DNA of 64,000 nt from Streptomyces qinglanensis. GTDB taxonomy: Bacteria; Actinomycetota; Actinomycetes; Streptomycetales; Streptomycetaceae. A program made the position numbers and the translations under genes. Positions 33,085-41,997 of the stretch are shown one piece after another. The notes below the pieces were generated by a model. The model was given only the letters and a program-made list of their open reading frames with translations, had not been told where the DNA came from and ran no database searches. Location: NCBI RefSeq assembly GCF_900111245.1, contig NZ_FOGO01000004.1, positions 312,496 through 376,495 on the forward strand, read 5' to 3'. Within the stretch, counting starts at the first letter, position 1. Every line of letters begins with the position of its first letter.

Positions 33085-35094
33085 GTGGCCACGACCGTAC
33101 GACGCAGCACCCGGACCCTGCCCGCCGCGCCGCTCGGTCCGGAGAACCCGCTGCCCGCGCTGCTGCCGCGGGACGAGGCCCACGTCCTGGACGGATCCGA
33201 ACGCGCCGCGCTGCCGCCGGAGATGGCACGGCAGGTGGGCTACGCCCCGCTGCGGTCGGTGCTTCCCACCCGGGTGCTGGACGGCTACGGACGGCAGCGC
33301 ACCCCGACCGCGCTGGAGACGATCGTCCTGGAGAACGCACGACTCCGCGCCACCGTCCTCCCGGGCCTCGGCGGTCGCCTCGCCTCGCTGTTCCACAAGC
33401 CGACCGGGCGTGAGCTGCTGTATGCGAACCCCGTCTTCCAACCCGCCGACTTCGCCCTCAACGGGGCCTGGTTCTCGGGGGGCGTCGAGTGGAACATCGG
33501 CGCCACGGGGCATACGGCGCTCTCCTGCGCGCCTCTGCACGCGGCCCGGGTGCCCGCGCCCGGCGGAGACGGTGCGATGGTGCGGCTGTGGGAGTGGGAG
33601 CGGCTGCGGGACACCCCGTTCCAGGTCGACCTGTGGCTGCCGGAGGACTCGGACTTCCTCTACGTCGGCGCCCGGATCCGCAACCCGCACCACCGCACCG
33701 TGCCGGCCTACTGGTGGTCCAACATCGCGGTCCCCGAGAGCCCGGGGACGCGGGTGCTCGCCCCGGCCGAGGAGAGCTGGTACTACGCCTACGAGCGCAC
33801 GCTGCGCCGGATACCCGTGCCGGAGTGGGACGGCGTCGATCTGACCTACCCGCTGAACAGCCGGTTCCCCGCCGACTACTTCCACGAGGTGCCCGCACAG
33901 TCGCGGAAGTGGATCGCCGCCCTCGACGGGACGGGGCGGGGCCTGGTGCAGACCTCGACCGACCTGCTGCGCGGCCGCAAGCTGTTCGTCTGGGGCGCCG
34001 GACCGGGCGGCAGACGCTGGCAGGAGTGGCTGACCGAACCGGGCACGCCCGGGTACGTGGAGATCCAGGCGGGACTGGCCCGCACCCAGCTCGAACACCT
34101 GCCGCTGGAAGCGGGCGGTGAGTTCGCCTGGCTGGAGGCGTACGGACCGCTGGACACCGATCCGGAAACGGTGCACGGTGCGGACTGGGCGGCGGCGCGC
34201 GCGCACACCGAGGAGCGGCTGGAGAGCGTCCTGCCGCGCGGCGCGGTGGAGGAGGCGTACGCGGCGTGGCGGCCCTGCGCCGACGACGCCCCCGAGGGCG
34301 GACCGGCCGACTGGCTCGCTTCGGGGTCGGGCTGGGGGGCGCTGGAGGTGGAGCGCGGCGGTTTCACCCTGCCGGGTACGCCGTTCCCGCCGGAGACCAT
34401 GGGTGCGCAGCAGCGGCCGTGGACCGCGCTGCTGCGCACCGGCACACTCCCCGGGGGCCTGGAACACCTTCCGCCGGGACCCACGCTGGTCGCACCGGAG
34501 TGGCGCGAGCTGCTGGAGTCCGCCGACGCGGATCCGAACTCTGCCACGACGGGCGCTGCCTCGCGGCGCGAGGTGGACTACCACCTGGGCGTCGCGCAGT
34601 GGCACGTCGGCGACCGCTCGCAGGCGGTGCGCAGTTGGGAGCGTTCCCTCGAACAGGGCGTGGGCTGGCCCGCGTTGCGCTGCCTTGCTGTCGCCGACCG
34701 GCAGGAGGGCAACGGTGCCCGTGCGGCGGAGCGCTGCCTGGCGGCCGTGCACGACGCACGCGAGCGGCTCGACCCGAGCGACGCCTTGGCGGAGGCGGCA
34801 CTCACCGCGCTGGCGGCCGAGGCGGTCGAAGCGCTGCTGGCCGAGGATCGGGCACAGGACGCCGAGCAGGTGCTGGCGGGCCTGTCCCGGCAGCAGCAAC
34901 AGCGTGGCCGCTGCCGGCTGCTGCGCGCCCGGGTCCTGCTGGCGCAGGGCGACCCGGCGGGCGCCCGTGCGCTCTTCGAGGCCGGTTTCGAGGTCGAGGA
35001 TCTGCGGGAGGGCGAGGAGGTGCTGAGCGACACCTGGGCGGCGCTGACGGCCGATCCGCTCCCGGCCCGGTACGACTTCCGTATGCGGCCGTAG
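33085..35094 (+). CDS. DUF5107 / tetratricopeptide protein
   Basis: A 669-residue protein. Residues about 70-375 match the DUF5107 pattern of a large galactose-mutarotase-like beta-sandwich: LENARLRATVLPGLGGRLASLFHKPTGRELLYANP, then SGGVEWNIGATGH and YWWSNIAVPESPGTRVLAPA. The last 170 residues are helical with TPR-like pairs (YHLGVAQWHVGDRSQAVRSWERSLEQG). Related genes often sit in carbohydrate-use operons, but no sugar genes adjoin here. Start is GTG 33085 with a GCGAGG site; the frame is open far upstream, through sequence that looks non-coding. Substrate and reaction are unknown. Confidence 0.82.
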   Translation: MATTVRRSTRTLPAAPLGPENPLPALLPRDEAHVLDGSERAALPPEMARQVGYAPLRSVLPTRVLDGYGRQRTPTALETIVLENARLRATVLPGLGGRLASLFHKPTGRELLYANPVFQPADFALNGAWFSGGVEWNIGATGHTALSCAPLHAARVPAPGGDGAMVRLWEWERLRDTPFQVDLWLPEDSDFLYVGARIRNPHHRTVPAYWWSNIAVPESPGTRVLAPAEESWYYAYERTLRRIPVPEWDGVDLTYPLNSRFPADYFHEVPAQSRKWIAALDGTGRGLVQTSTDLLRGRKLFVWGAGPGGRRWQEWLTEPGTPGYVEIQAGLARTQLEHLPLEAGGEFAWLEAYGPLDTDPETVHGADWAAARAHTEERLESVLPRGAVEEAYAAWRPCADDAPEGGPADWLASGSGWGALEVERGGFTLPGTPFPPETMGAQQRPWTALLRTGTLPGGLEHLPPGPTLVAPEWRELLESADADPNSATTGAASRREVDYHLGVAQWHVGDRSQAVRSWERSLEQGVGWPALRCLAVADRQEGNGARAAERCLAAVHDARERLDPSDALAEAALTALAAEAVEALLAEDRAQDAEQVLAGLSRQQQQRGRCRLLRARVLLAQGDPAGARALFEAGFEVEDLREGEEVLSDTWAALTADPLPARYDFRMRP

Positions 35095-35125
35095 GGAACG
35101 GCGGGTCGGACGAGGCTGCCGCGGT

Positions 35126-35152
35126 GCTCCCGGTGGAAACCGCACCGGGAGC
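35126..35152. terminator. 10-bp stem terminator between convergent genes
   Basis: GCTCCCGGTG (35126-35135) pairs perfectly with CACCGGGAGC (35143-35152) around GAAACCG. It lies between the convergent DUF5107 and VOC genes. Confidence 0.75.
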
Positions 35153-35161
35153 GCGGTGCCG

Positions 35162-35524
35162 TCACTGCTCGGGGGCGTCCTGCTGGCGGTCCACGTACTC
35201 GAACACGCTGCCGTCAGGGTGGCGGGCGACCAGATTGCGGCCGATCGGGGTGGACTTGGGACCCGCGATGATCTGTGCCCCCACGGTGTGCAGATCGGCC
35301 AGCGCGTCGTCCACGTCCTTCACCGCGAGCGTCGCCTTGACCTTGCTGAGCACATCGAGATGCTCCTCGGGACCGCTCATCAGGAAGAAGGGGCCGACCG
35401 CCGCGACTTCCACGGGACCGTTCTGGAAGCGCATCGCCTCCGCGCCGGCCAGCCGTTCGTACACCGGCACGGCGGCGTCCAGATCGTCGACGCAGATACG
35501 CAGCGAGGTCCCCAGGATATCCAT
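35162..35524 (-). CDS. VOC-family protein (glyoxalase/bleomycin-resistance fold)
   Basis: A 120-residue vicinal-oxygen-chelate protein with two beta-alpha-beta-beta-beta repeats: LRICVDDLDAAVPVYERLAG in the first and ATLAVKDVDDALADLHTVGAQI in the second, ending with ARHPDGSVFEYV, the usual last strand (with Glu as possible metal ligand). Such proteins include lyases, dioxygenases and drug-binding resistance proteins. Nothing in the context chooses between them. Confidence 0.87.
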   Translation of the reverse strand: MDILGTSLRICVDDLDAAVPVYERLAGAEAMRFQNGPVEVAAVGPFFLMSGPEEHLDVLSKVKATLAVKDVDDALADLHTVGAQIIAGPKSTPIGRNLVARHPDGSVFEYVDRQQDAPEQ

Positions 35525-35566
35525 GGCACCACCCTAGAACGGGACCGCCCGCGGCGCCGAACCATG

Positions 35567-35582
35567 CTGCGGGATACCGCAG
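35567..35582 (-). terminator. Short hairpin after methyltransferase
   Basis: CTGCGG-GATA-CCGCAG, a perfect 6-base stem with a GNRA-like tetraloop, lies 37 bases beyond the methyltransferase stop. Confidence 0.4.
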
Positions 35583-35619
35583 TTGCCCCGCGCCGGGAAC
35601 CGCGGCGGGCCGCGGCCGC

Positions 35620-36429
35620 TCACACGCGGCAGAGGATCTCGCCGTGCACCACCGTGAACCAGCCGTCCTCCTCCTGTCCCCAGGCCCGCCACGCCTCCGC
35701 GATCCCGCGCAGCTCGTCCTCGTCGGCCTGGCCGCCCTCGACGGTGAGCGCCGCGTAGCCGGAGGCGACGGTGCGGTCGGCCCACAGCCCGCTCCACCAG
35801 GCACGCTCGTCCGGCGTGCTGAAACACCAGGTGCTCGTGGTGACGGTGATGTCGGCGAAGCCCGCCGCTCGGGCCCATGCGTGCAGTCGCCGTCCGGCAT
35901 CCGGGGTGCCGCCGTTGGCGCGTGCGACCCGCCGGTAGAGCTCCAGCCAGGCGTCCATGCCGGGGGGCTGCGGGTACCAGAACATGCCGCCGTAGTCCGC
36001 GTCCCGGACCGCCACCACTCCGCCGGGCGCGCACACCCGCCGCATCTCGCGCAGCGCGCCCACCGGATCGCCCACGTGCTGCAGTGTCTGGTGGGCGTGC
36101 ACCACGTCGAAGTCGCCGGTGGCGAAGTCGAGCGCGTGCACGTCGCCGGTGGTGAACACGGTGTTGGCCAGCCCGCGTTCCTGCGCGGTGGCACGGGCCT
36201 GCTCCAGGACCCCGGACGCTGCGTCGAGTCCGGTGACCGAGCCCTGCGGCACCCGCGCGGCCAGGTCCGCCGTGATGGTGCCGGGTCCGCAGCCGATGTC
36301 CAGGACGCGGTGGTGCGGGCGCAGCTCGTCGAGGAGGTAGGCGGCGGAGTTTTCGGCGGTGCGCCAGCGGTGCGAGCGCAGGACGGACTCATGGTGGCCG
36401 TGGGTGTACACGGCGGTCTCGTGTGCCAT
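35620..36429 (-). CDS. Class I SAM-dependent methyltransferase
   Basis: A 269-residue methyltransferase of the UbiE/arsenite type. The SAM motif I is VLDIGCGPGTITADLA near residue 41, motif II VTGLDAASGVLEQA follows, and FDVVHAHQTLQHVGDPVGALREM is the post-II strand and helix. The region before it (HHESVLRSHRWRTAENSAAYLL) is the usual cap of this group. ATG 36429 is chosen; upstream in-frame sequence is unlike coding. The acceptor molecule is unknown. The upstream region has an AT-richer patch (TCTCGCTATTCGAGCAAG), a plausible promoter. Confidence 0.87.
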   Translation of the reverse strand: MAHETAVYTHGHHESVLRSHRWRTAENSAAYLLDELRPHHRVLDIGCGPGTITADLAARVPQGSVTGLDAASGVLEQARATAQERGLANTVFTTGDVHALDFATGDFDVVHAHQTLQHVGDPVGALREMRRVCAPGGVVAVRDADYGGMFWYPQPPGMDAWLELYRRVARANGGTPDAGRRLHAWARAAGFADITVTTSTWCFSTPDERAWWSGLWADRTVASGYAALTVEGGQADEDELRGIAEAWRAWGQEEDGWFTVVHGEILCRV

Positions 36430-36649
36430 GCGCGCACTGTAGTCCTGCGTCTCGCTATTCGAGCAAGAGTGTTCCGTAATGTGGACATGAAAATGCGGGT
36501 CGAGTCCGCCTGCGCGTGCCTCCGTGGGTCTCCGCGTGCCTGCGCGCCGCCGAGGGTGCGGAGGCGTGGGGCGACGGCCCGGCCCCGCACGGCCCGGCCC
36601 GGTATGGCCCGTACGGCCCCGGAGCGCGGAGAACGTCTGTCCTGCCCGC

Positions 36650-37177
36650 TCACTCGGAGCGCGGTGGACCGTCCTCCCGCTCGGCGGGCGGCCGCACCGC
36701 CGCGCCGCGAGGTGCTCCGGTGCCCCGTCCCGGTCCCGCGCCGATGTCCCCTCCGGGCCCGGAGTCCGGCACGGCACGGCTGATGTGGGCCAGGACCGAC
36801 TCCGGATCGCTCTCCCGCACCAGGTCGCCGATGCTGACCATCCCCGCCAGCCGGCCGCCGTCCAGTACCGGCAGCCGCCGCACCGCGTGGGTACGCATCA
36901 GCTCCACCGCCGCCCGCAACTCCGTGTCCGGCGAGACGGTCACCGGGTCGCGAGTGCAGGCCGAGAGACAGTTCACGCTCAGCGGATCCACCGCATCGGC
37001 CACCGCACGCAGGGTGATGTCCCGATCGGTGAGCAGTCCGAGCAGTCTGCCGTCCTTCACCACCAGCACGTCCCCGATCTCCTGCGCGCGCATCAACTGG
37101 GCGGCCTCCACCAGGGATGCGTCAGGGCGGACGGTCGTCGCCGCGGGCGTCATGATGTCTCGCACCAACCGCGCCAT
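36650..37177 (-). CDS. CBS-domain protein
   Basis: A 175-residue protein with two CBS domains: DIMTPAATTVRPDASLVEAAQLMRAQEIGDVLVVKDGRLLGLLTDRDI, then ACTRDPVTVSPDTELRAAVELMRTHAVRRLPVLDGGRLAGMVSIGDL (given as ranges 7-57 and 73-120). The pair forms a Bateman module that binds adenine nucleotides. The last 45 residues are disordered, Gly/Pro-rich. Start ATG 37177 has AAAGAGG upstream; an earlier ATG at 37204 would add MATRKEDWN. Such small CBS proteins are common in streptomycetes under redox or dormancy control; no partner is evident. Confidence 0.9.
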   Translation of the reverse strand: MARLVRDIMTPAATTVRPDASLVEAAQLMRAQEIGDVLVVKDGRLLGLLTDRDITLRAVADAVDPLSVNCLSACTRDPVTVSPDTELRAAVELMRTHAVRRLPVLDGGRLAGMVSIGDLVRESDPESVLAHISRAVPDSGPGGDIGAGPGRGTGAPRGAAVRPPAEREDGPPRSE

Positions 37178-37782
37178 GTTCCAGTCCTCTTTCCGGGTCG
37201 CCATCTCCGGGTGCCTCGTCCGCGCCGTGTGCTCTCTCCCCCCCCGTGGAACAGCACGGCGTACCCGCAGCCGCGCCGCCGACACCCGTGGGATGGGCGG
37301 GGGTCGGGGCCACCGGCTCGATGTCGCCGCCGTCCGGCGCAGGTCCGTCACTCTCGCCACCGGCTCGTGGTGTTCCGGCGCCGCCCGGGCCCTTCGGGCC
37401 CACCCGTCCGGACCGGACGCCGCCCGCACGTCCGCGCCGGCGACGCCGTCCCCCGCCTGGCGCCGCCGTTCGGCCTCGCCTCGCCTCGGACTGCCCGCTG
37501 CCGCCGGCCCCGCCGCCATCCGCCCCGTCCCGCCCCGACCCGTCCCGCCCTGACCCGACCCGCCCCGTCCCGCCTTCGTGGTCCGTCCCGACCCCGCGGG
37601 CCCGGCGCCGCCCGAGCCGTGCCCGGGGTCCGCCGTACGACGGGGGCGGATGCCCGCGCACAGGGCCGCCGTGCGGGCGCCTGCGCAGGAGCGAAACCGT
37701 ACGTGTCGGCGCTGCCGGGGCCACCGCCTTCTGGGAAGGTGTACGCAAGAAAGGTTGTCCGATAAGCGGCGGAGGCCACGAG
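37178..37782. other. 605-base intergenic region, C-rich repeats
   Basis: A gap between the divergent CBS and aminotransferase-fold genes. Around 37520-37575 it consists of CCCGTCCCGCC/CCCGACCC words in a C-only/G-poor strand bias (pyrimidine-rich on the plus strand). No gene is convincing. The stretch before the next gene (GTACGCAAGAAAGGTTGTCCGATAAG, 37741-37766 region) is AT-richer and probably holds its promoter and a GGAGG ribosome site at about 37770. Confidence 0.55.
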
Positions 37783-39102
37783 ATGCGGCGCACGGACCAG
37801 GTCGGGGGAGGGGGCGCGGAGCTGCTCGCCGTCCCGTCCGCGACGGCCGTGCGCACGGCCGCCTGCGGTTACTGGCACCGCCGCGGACTGCCGGCCGACC
37901 CTCCGCAGGTCGCTGTCGCCCCCGGTGCTCCGCTGCTGCTGCTCGCCGTGCTGGCTGCCGCGGCCGGTGCGCCCGGGGGCGGCGGTGAGGGACTGCGGGC
38001 ACCCGGCAGTGTGCTGCTTCCGCATCCGTGCCCGCCCTGGCACGCGGCGCAGGCGCGGCAACTGGGCCGGACGGTGCACACCGTTCCGGTGCCCGCGGAG
38101 TGCGGCGGGGTTCCGGATCCGTTCGCGCTGCTGGAGGCGGTGCGCAGGTCCCGCGGGGCGGGGGAGGTCCCGCACGCGCTGGTGCTCTCCGTCGCCGACG
38201 ACATCACCGGCACCGCACCGCCGCCCGAGCTGCTGCACGAGGTGTGCGAGGCAGCCGTCGCCGAAGGGCTGCTGATCGTCAGCGACGAGACCTGGCGCGA
38301 CACCTCGCACGGCCCGCACGACACCGTCGTCGTCAGTCCGGCCGAGATGCTCACCGAGGCGGGCCGGGCCGACCATGTGGTCGTGCTCGCAGGGCTCGAC
38401 GCGATGGACGCCGCGATGGACGCCGCGATGGACGCCGCCATGGACGCCGCGACGGACGGGGCGCCGGTGACGGGCCCCGGCTCCGGGCCCGGAGAGGTAC
38501 CCCCGGGGCCGTCCCCGGGGATCGCCCGGTTCGCCGCCACCGAGCGCGGCAGGGCGTTCGGCGAACGTGTGCACCACCTGCTGACCGAGCTCGGCGCCAG
38601 GCTCTCCGGCCCGGTCGCGGCGGCCGCCGCCGCGACGCTCCGGGAGCCCGCCGAGCTGCTGTCCCGGCGCGCCGAGGCGGCCCGGCTGCGCGGCGAGCGG
38701 GCTCGCGCGCTGCACCGGGTCGTCACCGGGACGGGCGCGGTGTGCCGTCCGCCGCACCTGGGCCGCCACCTGTACCTCGACCTCGACCCCTTCCGGCCGC
38801 GCCTGGCCGCGCGCGGGGTCACCGATGCACCACGGCTGGAGGCCGAGCTGGTGCGGCGGCTGGGCCCGTACGCACAGGGCGGGCACCGCTTCGGCGACGC
38901 CCCGGGAGAGCTGCGGGTGCGGCTTGCCACGGACCTCCCGGCCGGTGCGGCAGGGGCCGCCGGACAGGACGGGGGCGCGGGCGAGCCGGTGGCCGCCGGG
39001 GCGGCCGGGCGGCAGCCTCCGCAGGAATGGCCGAGAGCGCCCGGGACGTTGGCACAGGTGCAGTCGGTGCTGGTCGACCTCACGGATGGGAGTTGTCAGT
39101 AG
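37783..39102 (+). CDS. Aminotransferase-fold (class I/II) protein without any lysine
   Basis: A 439-residue protein with the outline of a fold-type I PLP enzyme. ALVLSVADDITGTAPPPELLHEVCEAA is the Asn/Gly-Pro helix region, and LLIVSDETWRDTSHG matches the strand carrying the Asp that holds the PLP ring nitrogen. The C-terminal GELRVRLATDL resembles the substrate-carboxylate Arg region. The catalytic lysine should follow about 35-45 residues after the Asp strand; instead there is VVVLAGLDA and a four- to five-copy AMDA repeat (207-226). I find no lysine anywhere in the protein. So an internal aldimine cannot form and a normal PLP reaction is not possible. Start ATG 37783 has GGAGG upstream. Its stop touches the next start. 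Confidence 0.75.
   Translation: MRRTDQVGGGGAELLAVPSATAVRTAACGYWHRRGLPADPPQVAVAPGAPLLLLAVLAAAAGAPGGGGEGLRAPGSVLLPHPCPPWHAAQARQLGRTVHTVPVPAECGGVPDPFALLEAVRRSRGAGEVPHALVLSVADDITGTAPPPELLHEVCEAAVAEGLLIVSDETWRDTSHGPHDTVVVSPAEMLTEAGRADHVVVLAGLDAMDAAMDAAMDAAMDAATDGAPVTGPGSGPGEVPPGPSPGIARFAATERGRAFGERVHHLLTELGARLSGPVAAAAAATLREPAELLSRRAEAARLRGERARALHRVVTGTGAVCRPPHLGRHLYLDLDPFRPRLAARGVTDAPRLEAELVRRLGPYAQGGHRFGDAPGELRVRLATDLPAGAAGAAGQDGGAGEPVAAGAAGRQPPQEWPRAPGTLAQVQSVLVDLTDGSCQ
38401..38460 (+). repeat. 12-base tandem repeat encoding AMDA
   Basis: Five 12-base units, GCGATGGACGCC (three exact copies), GCCATGGACGCC and GCGACGGACGGG, placed where the PLP-lysine segment of an aminotransferase would be. 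Confidence 0.92.
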
Positions 39103-40497
39103 ATGACCGAACGGACCGGGCAGCGTTCCGAGCGCTCTCCCTCCCCGCCCCGGCCGGACGGGGCCGCCGCCTCGGAATCCTCCGGACCGGCCCAGCCCTC
39201 CTCGGCCCAGCCCCCGTCGGCCGGAACCCCGTCCGGAACCCCGTCCGGAACCCCGGCCGGGAGGCCCGCGGGAACGTCCCCCGGGGCGCCCGCCGCGGAG
39301 GCTGCCGGTGTGTCCGGGGCCGAGCCCTCCGGGGCCACGGCCCGGCCGGATGCGGCGGGCGGCACCGCGCCCGACGGCGGGTCGCCGGGTGCCGAGGGGC
39401 GCACGGCCGCGCCCTGCTCCGGGGGAAGCACCCGGCCCGGTCCCACCGATGTGCTCCTCCGGCCGCCCCCGCCCGCCCTCTCCCCGCCGCGCCCGGTCGG
39501 TGCCCGGCGGATCTGGCCCCGCTCCTTCGCGCACCGGCTCACCTCGCCGCTGCCCGGTGTCCGGGCGCTGGCCAGGCTCGCCCGCGAGGGCGCCATGCGG
39601 CCGGTCGCAACGGCCCTCGCCGAGGAGATCCCCCAGCTCCCCTTCGCACCGGGCCCGCTCCCCGAACCCGGCCCCGACGGCCTGTCGGTCACCTGGGCCG
39701 GGCACGCGAGCTGGGTGGTGCGGATCGGCGGGCTCACGGTGCTGACCGACCCGGTCTGGTCGCGGAAGATCCTCGGCACTCCCGCCCGCATCACCCCCGT
39801 CGGGGTGGCCTGGCAGGATCTGCCTCCGATCGACGCTGTCGTCATCTCGCACAACCACTACGACCACCTCGACGCTCCCACCCTGCGCAGACTGCCGCGC
39901 TCGACTCCGCTGTTCGTCCCGGCCGGACTCGGCGCCTGGTGCCGCAAGCGCGGCTTCACCACCGTCACCGAACTGGACTGGTGGGAGGGTGCCGAACTGC
40001 CCGCACGGCGGGACGGCTCGGCGGCGACGGCGGGGGGCGCCGGCAGGGCGCGGGTGCGCTTCGACTTCGTGCCCGCCCACCACTGGTCCAAGCGCACCCT
40101 CACCGACACCTGCCGCTCCCTGTGGGGCGGCTGGGTGCTGACCGACCCGCAGGGGCAGCGCGTCTACTTCGCGGGTGACACCGGATACGGGCACTGGTTC
40201 GCCGAGATCGGCCGCCGGTTCGCCGGTGTCGACCTGGCGCTGCTGCCCATCGGCGCCTACGACCCGCGCTGGATGCTGCGCCCCGTGCACACCGATCCGG
40301 AGGAGGCCGTGCGCGCCTGCCAGGACGTGGGCGCGCGCAGGATGGCGCCCATGCACTGGTCCACCTTCCTGCTCTCCGGAGAGCCCCCGCTGGAGCCGCT
40401 CACCCGGGTACGGGACGCCTGGGCCGAGGCGGGACGCCCGCGCGAGGACCTGTGGGACCTTCCGGTGGGGGCCTCCAGGGTCCTGGAGGCGGCGTAG
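39103..40497 (+). CDS. Metallo-beta-lactamase-fold hydrolase, NAPE-PLD-like
   Basis: A 464-residue protein. The first 145 residues are disordered (Ser/Pro/Gly/Thr, with repeated GTPSGTPSGTP). The rest is a metallo-beta-lactamase domain of the N-acyl-phosphatidylethanolamine phospholipase D type: TWAGHASWVVRIGGLTVLTDPVWS, HNHYDHLD (H-x-H-x-D-H zinc motif), the diagnostic AHHWSKRTLTDTCRSLWGGW region, FAGDTGYG and PIGAYDPRWMLRPVH. NAPE-PLD enzymes release N-acylethanolamines from membrane lipids; the bacterial members are less known. The ATG follows directly on the TAG of the aminotransferase-fold gene, so the two are translated as a pair. Confidence 0.88.
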   Translation: MTERTGQRSERSPSPPRPDGAAASESSGPAQPSSAQPPSAGTPSGTPSGTPAGRPAGTSPGAPAAEAAGVSGAEPSGATARPDAAGGTAPDGGSPGAEGRTAAPCSGGSTRPGPTDVLLRPPPPALSPPRPVGARRIWPRSFAHRLTSPLPGVRALARLAREGAMRPVATALAEEIPQLPFAPGPLPEPGPDGLSVTWAGHASWVVRIGGLTVLTDPVWSRKILGTPARITPVGVAWQDLPPIDAVVISHNHYDHLDAPTLRRLPRSTPLFVPAGLGAWCRKRGFTTVTELDWWEGAELPARRDGSAATAGGAGRARVRFDFVPAHHWSKRTLTDTCRSLWGGWVLTDPQGQRVYFAGDTGYGHWFAEIGRRFAGVDLALLPIGAYDPRWMLRPVHTDPEEAVRACQDVGARRMAPMHWSTFLLSGEPPLEPLTRVRDAWAEAGRPREDLWDLPVGASRVLEAA

Positions 40498-40520
40498 TTC
40501 CCGGCACGAGGCGCCACCTC

Positions 40521-40544
40521 CTGCCGCCGGACGACCCGCGGCAG
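40521..40544. terminator. Hairpin between convergent MBL and DedA genes
   Basis: CTGCCGC (40521-40527) pairs with GCGGCAG (40538-40544) around a 10-base loop. Confidence 0.5.
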
Positions 40545-40558
40545 GGCTGCTCCGGGGG

Positions 40559-41224
40559 CTACTCCGAGGTACGCCCCCCGCGGAACCGGCGCCACGCCGC
40601 CGGTGCGGCGCTCAGCAGCAGGGTCAGCGCGACAGCCGCGGCGATCCCCTCCCACGGCCGGGGGAAGAGGGCGCCCCCCGCGACGCCGACGAGCTGGTAG
40701 GCGGCGGCCCACGCCAGGCAGGCCAGGACGTCCCCGCGGGCGAACTCGCGCATCCGCATCCGGGCCAGCAGGCAGGCGAGCATCACGGGGATCCGTCCCG
40801 CGGGGATCAGCCGGGAGACGACGAGCACCGTCACCCCGTGCGTACGCAGCCGGGCGTCGGCCTGTGCGAGCCGCTCGGGAGCGGCTCGCTCGCGCAGCGC
40901 CGACAGCCAGCGGGAGCCGTTCCGGGAGCCGATCCCGCGCCTGCCCAGCCAGTACAGCCCCAGGTCGCCGAGGAAGGCGGCGAGTGAGGCGACGCCGAAC
41001 ACGGCGAGCAGGGCGAGCACCGGCATGCTCTGGTGGAGCGCCACCACGGCGGCTCCGCTGACCAGCGCCCCCGTCGGGACGACCGGCACCAGCGAGCCGA
41101 GCACCACCAGCAGGAACAGCGAGGGGTAGCCCAGGGCCTGCTGGGTGGACTCGGGCGGGCGCACCACGGCGTCGGAGACGGTGTGGGCGATCGCGCCGAG
41201 GCCGTCCGGGAGCGCGCCGGTCAT
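40559..41224 (-). CDS. DedA-family membrane protein
   Basis: A 221-residue DedA/SNARE-associated (VTT-domain) membrane protein with about five hydrophobic segments. The signature region VVSRLIPAGRIPVMLA carries the conserved Arg/Gly/Pro/Arg pattern of the family, and GDLGLYWLGRRGIG the first conserved acidic-and-GR loop. Some DedA proteins recycle undecaprenyl phosphate or scramble phospholipids; others are linked to proton-motive-force homeostasis. Start is ATG 41224, overlapping the TGA of the upstream metallo-hydrolase gene as ATGA; the open frame further upstream is a shadow of that gene. Confidence 0.88.
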   Translation of the reverse strand: MTGALPDGLGAIAHTVSDAVVRPPESTQQALGYPSLFLLVVLGSLVPVVPTGALVSGAAVVALHQSMPVLALLAVFGVASLAAFLGDLGLYWLGRRGIGSRNGSRWLSALRERAAPERLAQADARLRTHGVTVLVVSRLIPAGRIPVMLACLLARMRMREFARGDVLACLAWAAAYQLVGVAGGALFPRPWEGIAAAVALTLLLSAAPAAWRRFRGGRTSE

Positions 41225-41997
41225 CTGTCCGCCTCCAGCCGCACGCTCTCCCCGTGCCCCAGCAGGTGCACCGCGACCTCCGGCGCGGGCCCCGCCGCCA
41301 GCCGCTTGAACTCGGCGCCGGGGGAGTGGAACTCGTGCGGCCTGACCGCGTCCATGCCCACCGGCCAGTACGTGCCGAAGTGCACCGGCACCGCGCTGCG
41401 CGGGCGCAGCCGGGCCAGTGCCTCGGCGGCGCGGCCCGCGTCCAGATGCCCCTCGCCCAGGAAGGGTCCCCAGCCGCCGACCGGCAGCAGCGCCGTGTCC
41501 ACGGCGCCGACCGCTTCCGCCATCCCGTCGAAGAGTCCGGTGTCCCCCGCGAAGTAGGTGCGCTCCTCGCCGGCCACCACGAACCCCAGCGCGGGAGCCG
41601 TGTGCCGTCCCAGCGGCAGCCGCCGCCCGTCGTGCGCGGCCGGGACGGCCCGGACGGTCAGCGGGCCCGCCGCGACCTCGTCGCCCGGGACGACCTCGAC
41701 GAGCTCCAGCACCGGCGCCAGCCGCCGCAGGCCGGGCACGGCCCGCAGCGCACCGCGTGGCACCAGCACCCGGGTGCCCGGCGCCAGCATGGCGAGCGAG
41801 CCGAGGTGCAGATGGTCGGCGTGCAGGTGGGAGACGAGCACCAGGTCGGCCCGTGCCGCGTGCGGCGGCGGCAGCGCCCCGCGCCGACGGCGCAGATGGG
41901 CGAGCCGGGGTACCAGCAGCGGGTCCGTCAGCACTGTGACCCCGGAGTCCCGCACGGTGGCGGTGGCATGTCCCCACCAGGTGACCTCGACCGGCAC
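41221..41997 (-). CDS. Metallo-beta-lactamase-fold hydrolase (UlaG-like)
   Basis: A 258-residue MBL-fold hydrolase with VTWWGHATATVRDSGVTVLTDP at the N-terminus, the zinc motif SHLHADHLH (H-x-H-x-D-H), FAGDTGLF (bridging Asp) and VPVHFGTYWPVGMD (last His). This UlaG/NAPE-PLD-like branch includes lactonases and phosphodiesterases. GTG 41997 is preceded by GGGGAGGAG at good distance; the frame continues upstream in non-coding sequence. It forms a two-gene unit with the DedA gene. Confidence 0.87.
   Translation of the reverse strand: MPVEVTWWGHATATVRDSGVTVLTDPLLVPRLAHLRRRRGALPPPHAARADLVLVSHLHADHLHLGSLAMLAPGTRVLVPRGALRAVPGLRRLAPVLELVEVVPGDEVAAGPLTVRAVPAAHDGRRLPLGRHTAPALGFVVAGEERTYFAGDTGLFDGMAEAVGAVDTALLPVGGWGPFLGEGHLDAGRAAEALARLRPRSAVPVHFGTYWPVGMDAVRPHEFHSPGAEFKRLAAGPAPEVAVHLLGHGESVRLEADR

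Noticed and set aside
37348..40356. Open frame of about 1000 codons antisense to the aminotransferase-fold and NAPE-PLD-like genes
   Set aside because: No recognisable domain; explained as a codon-bias shadow.
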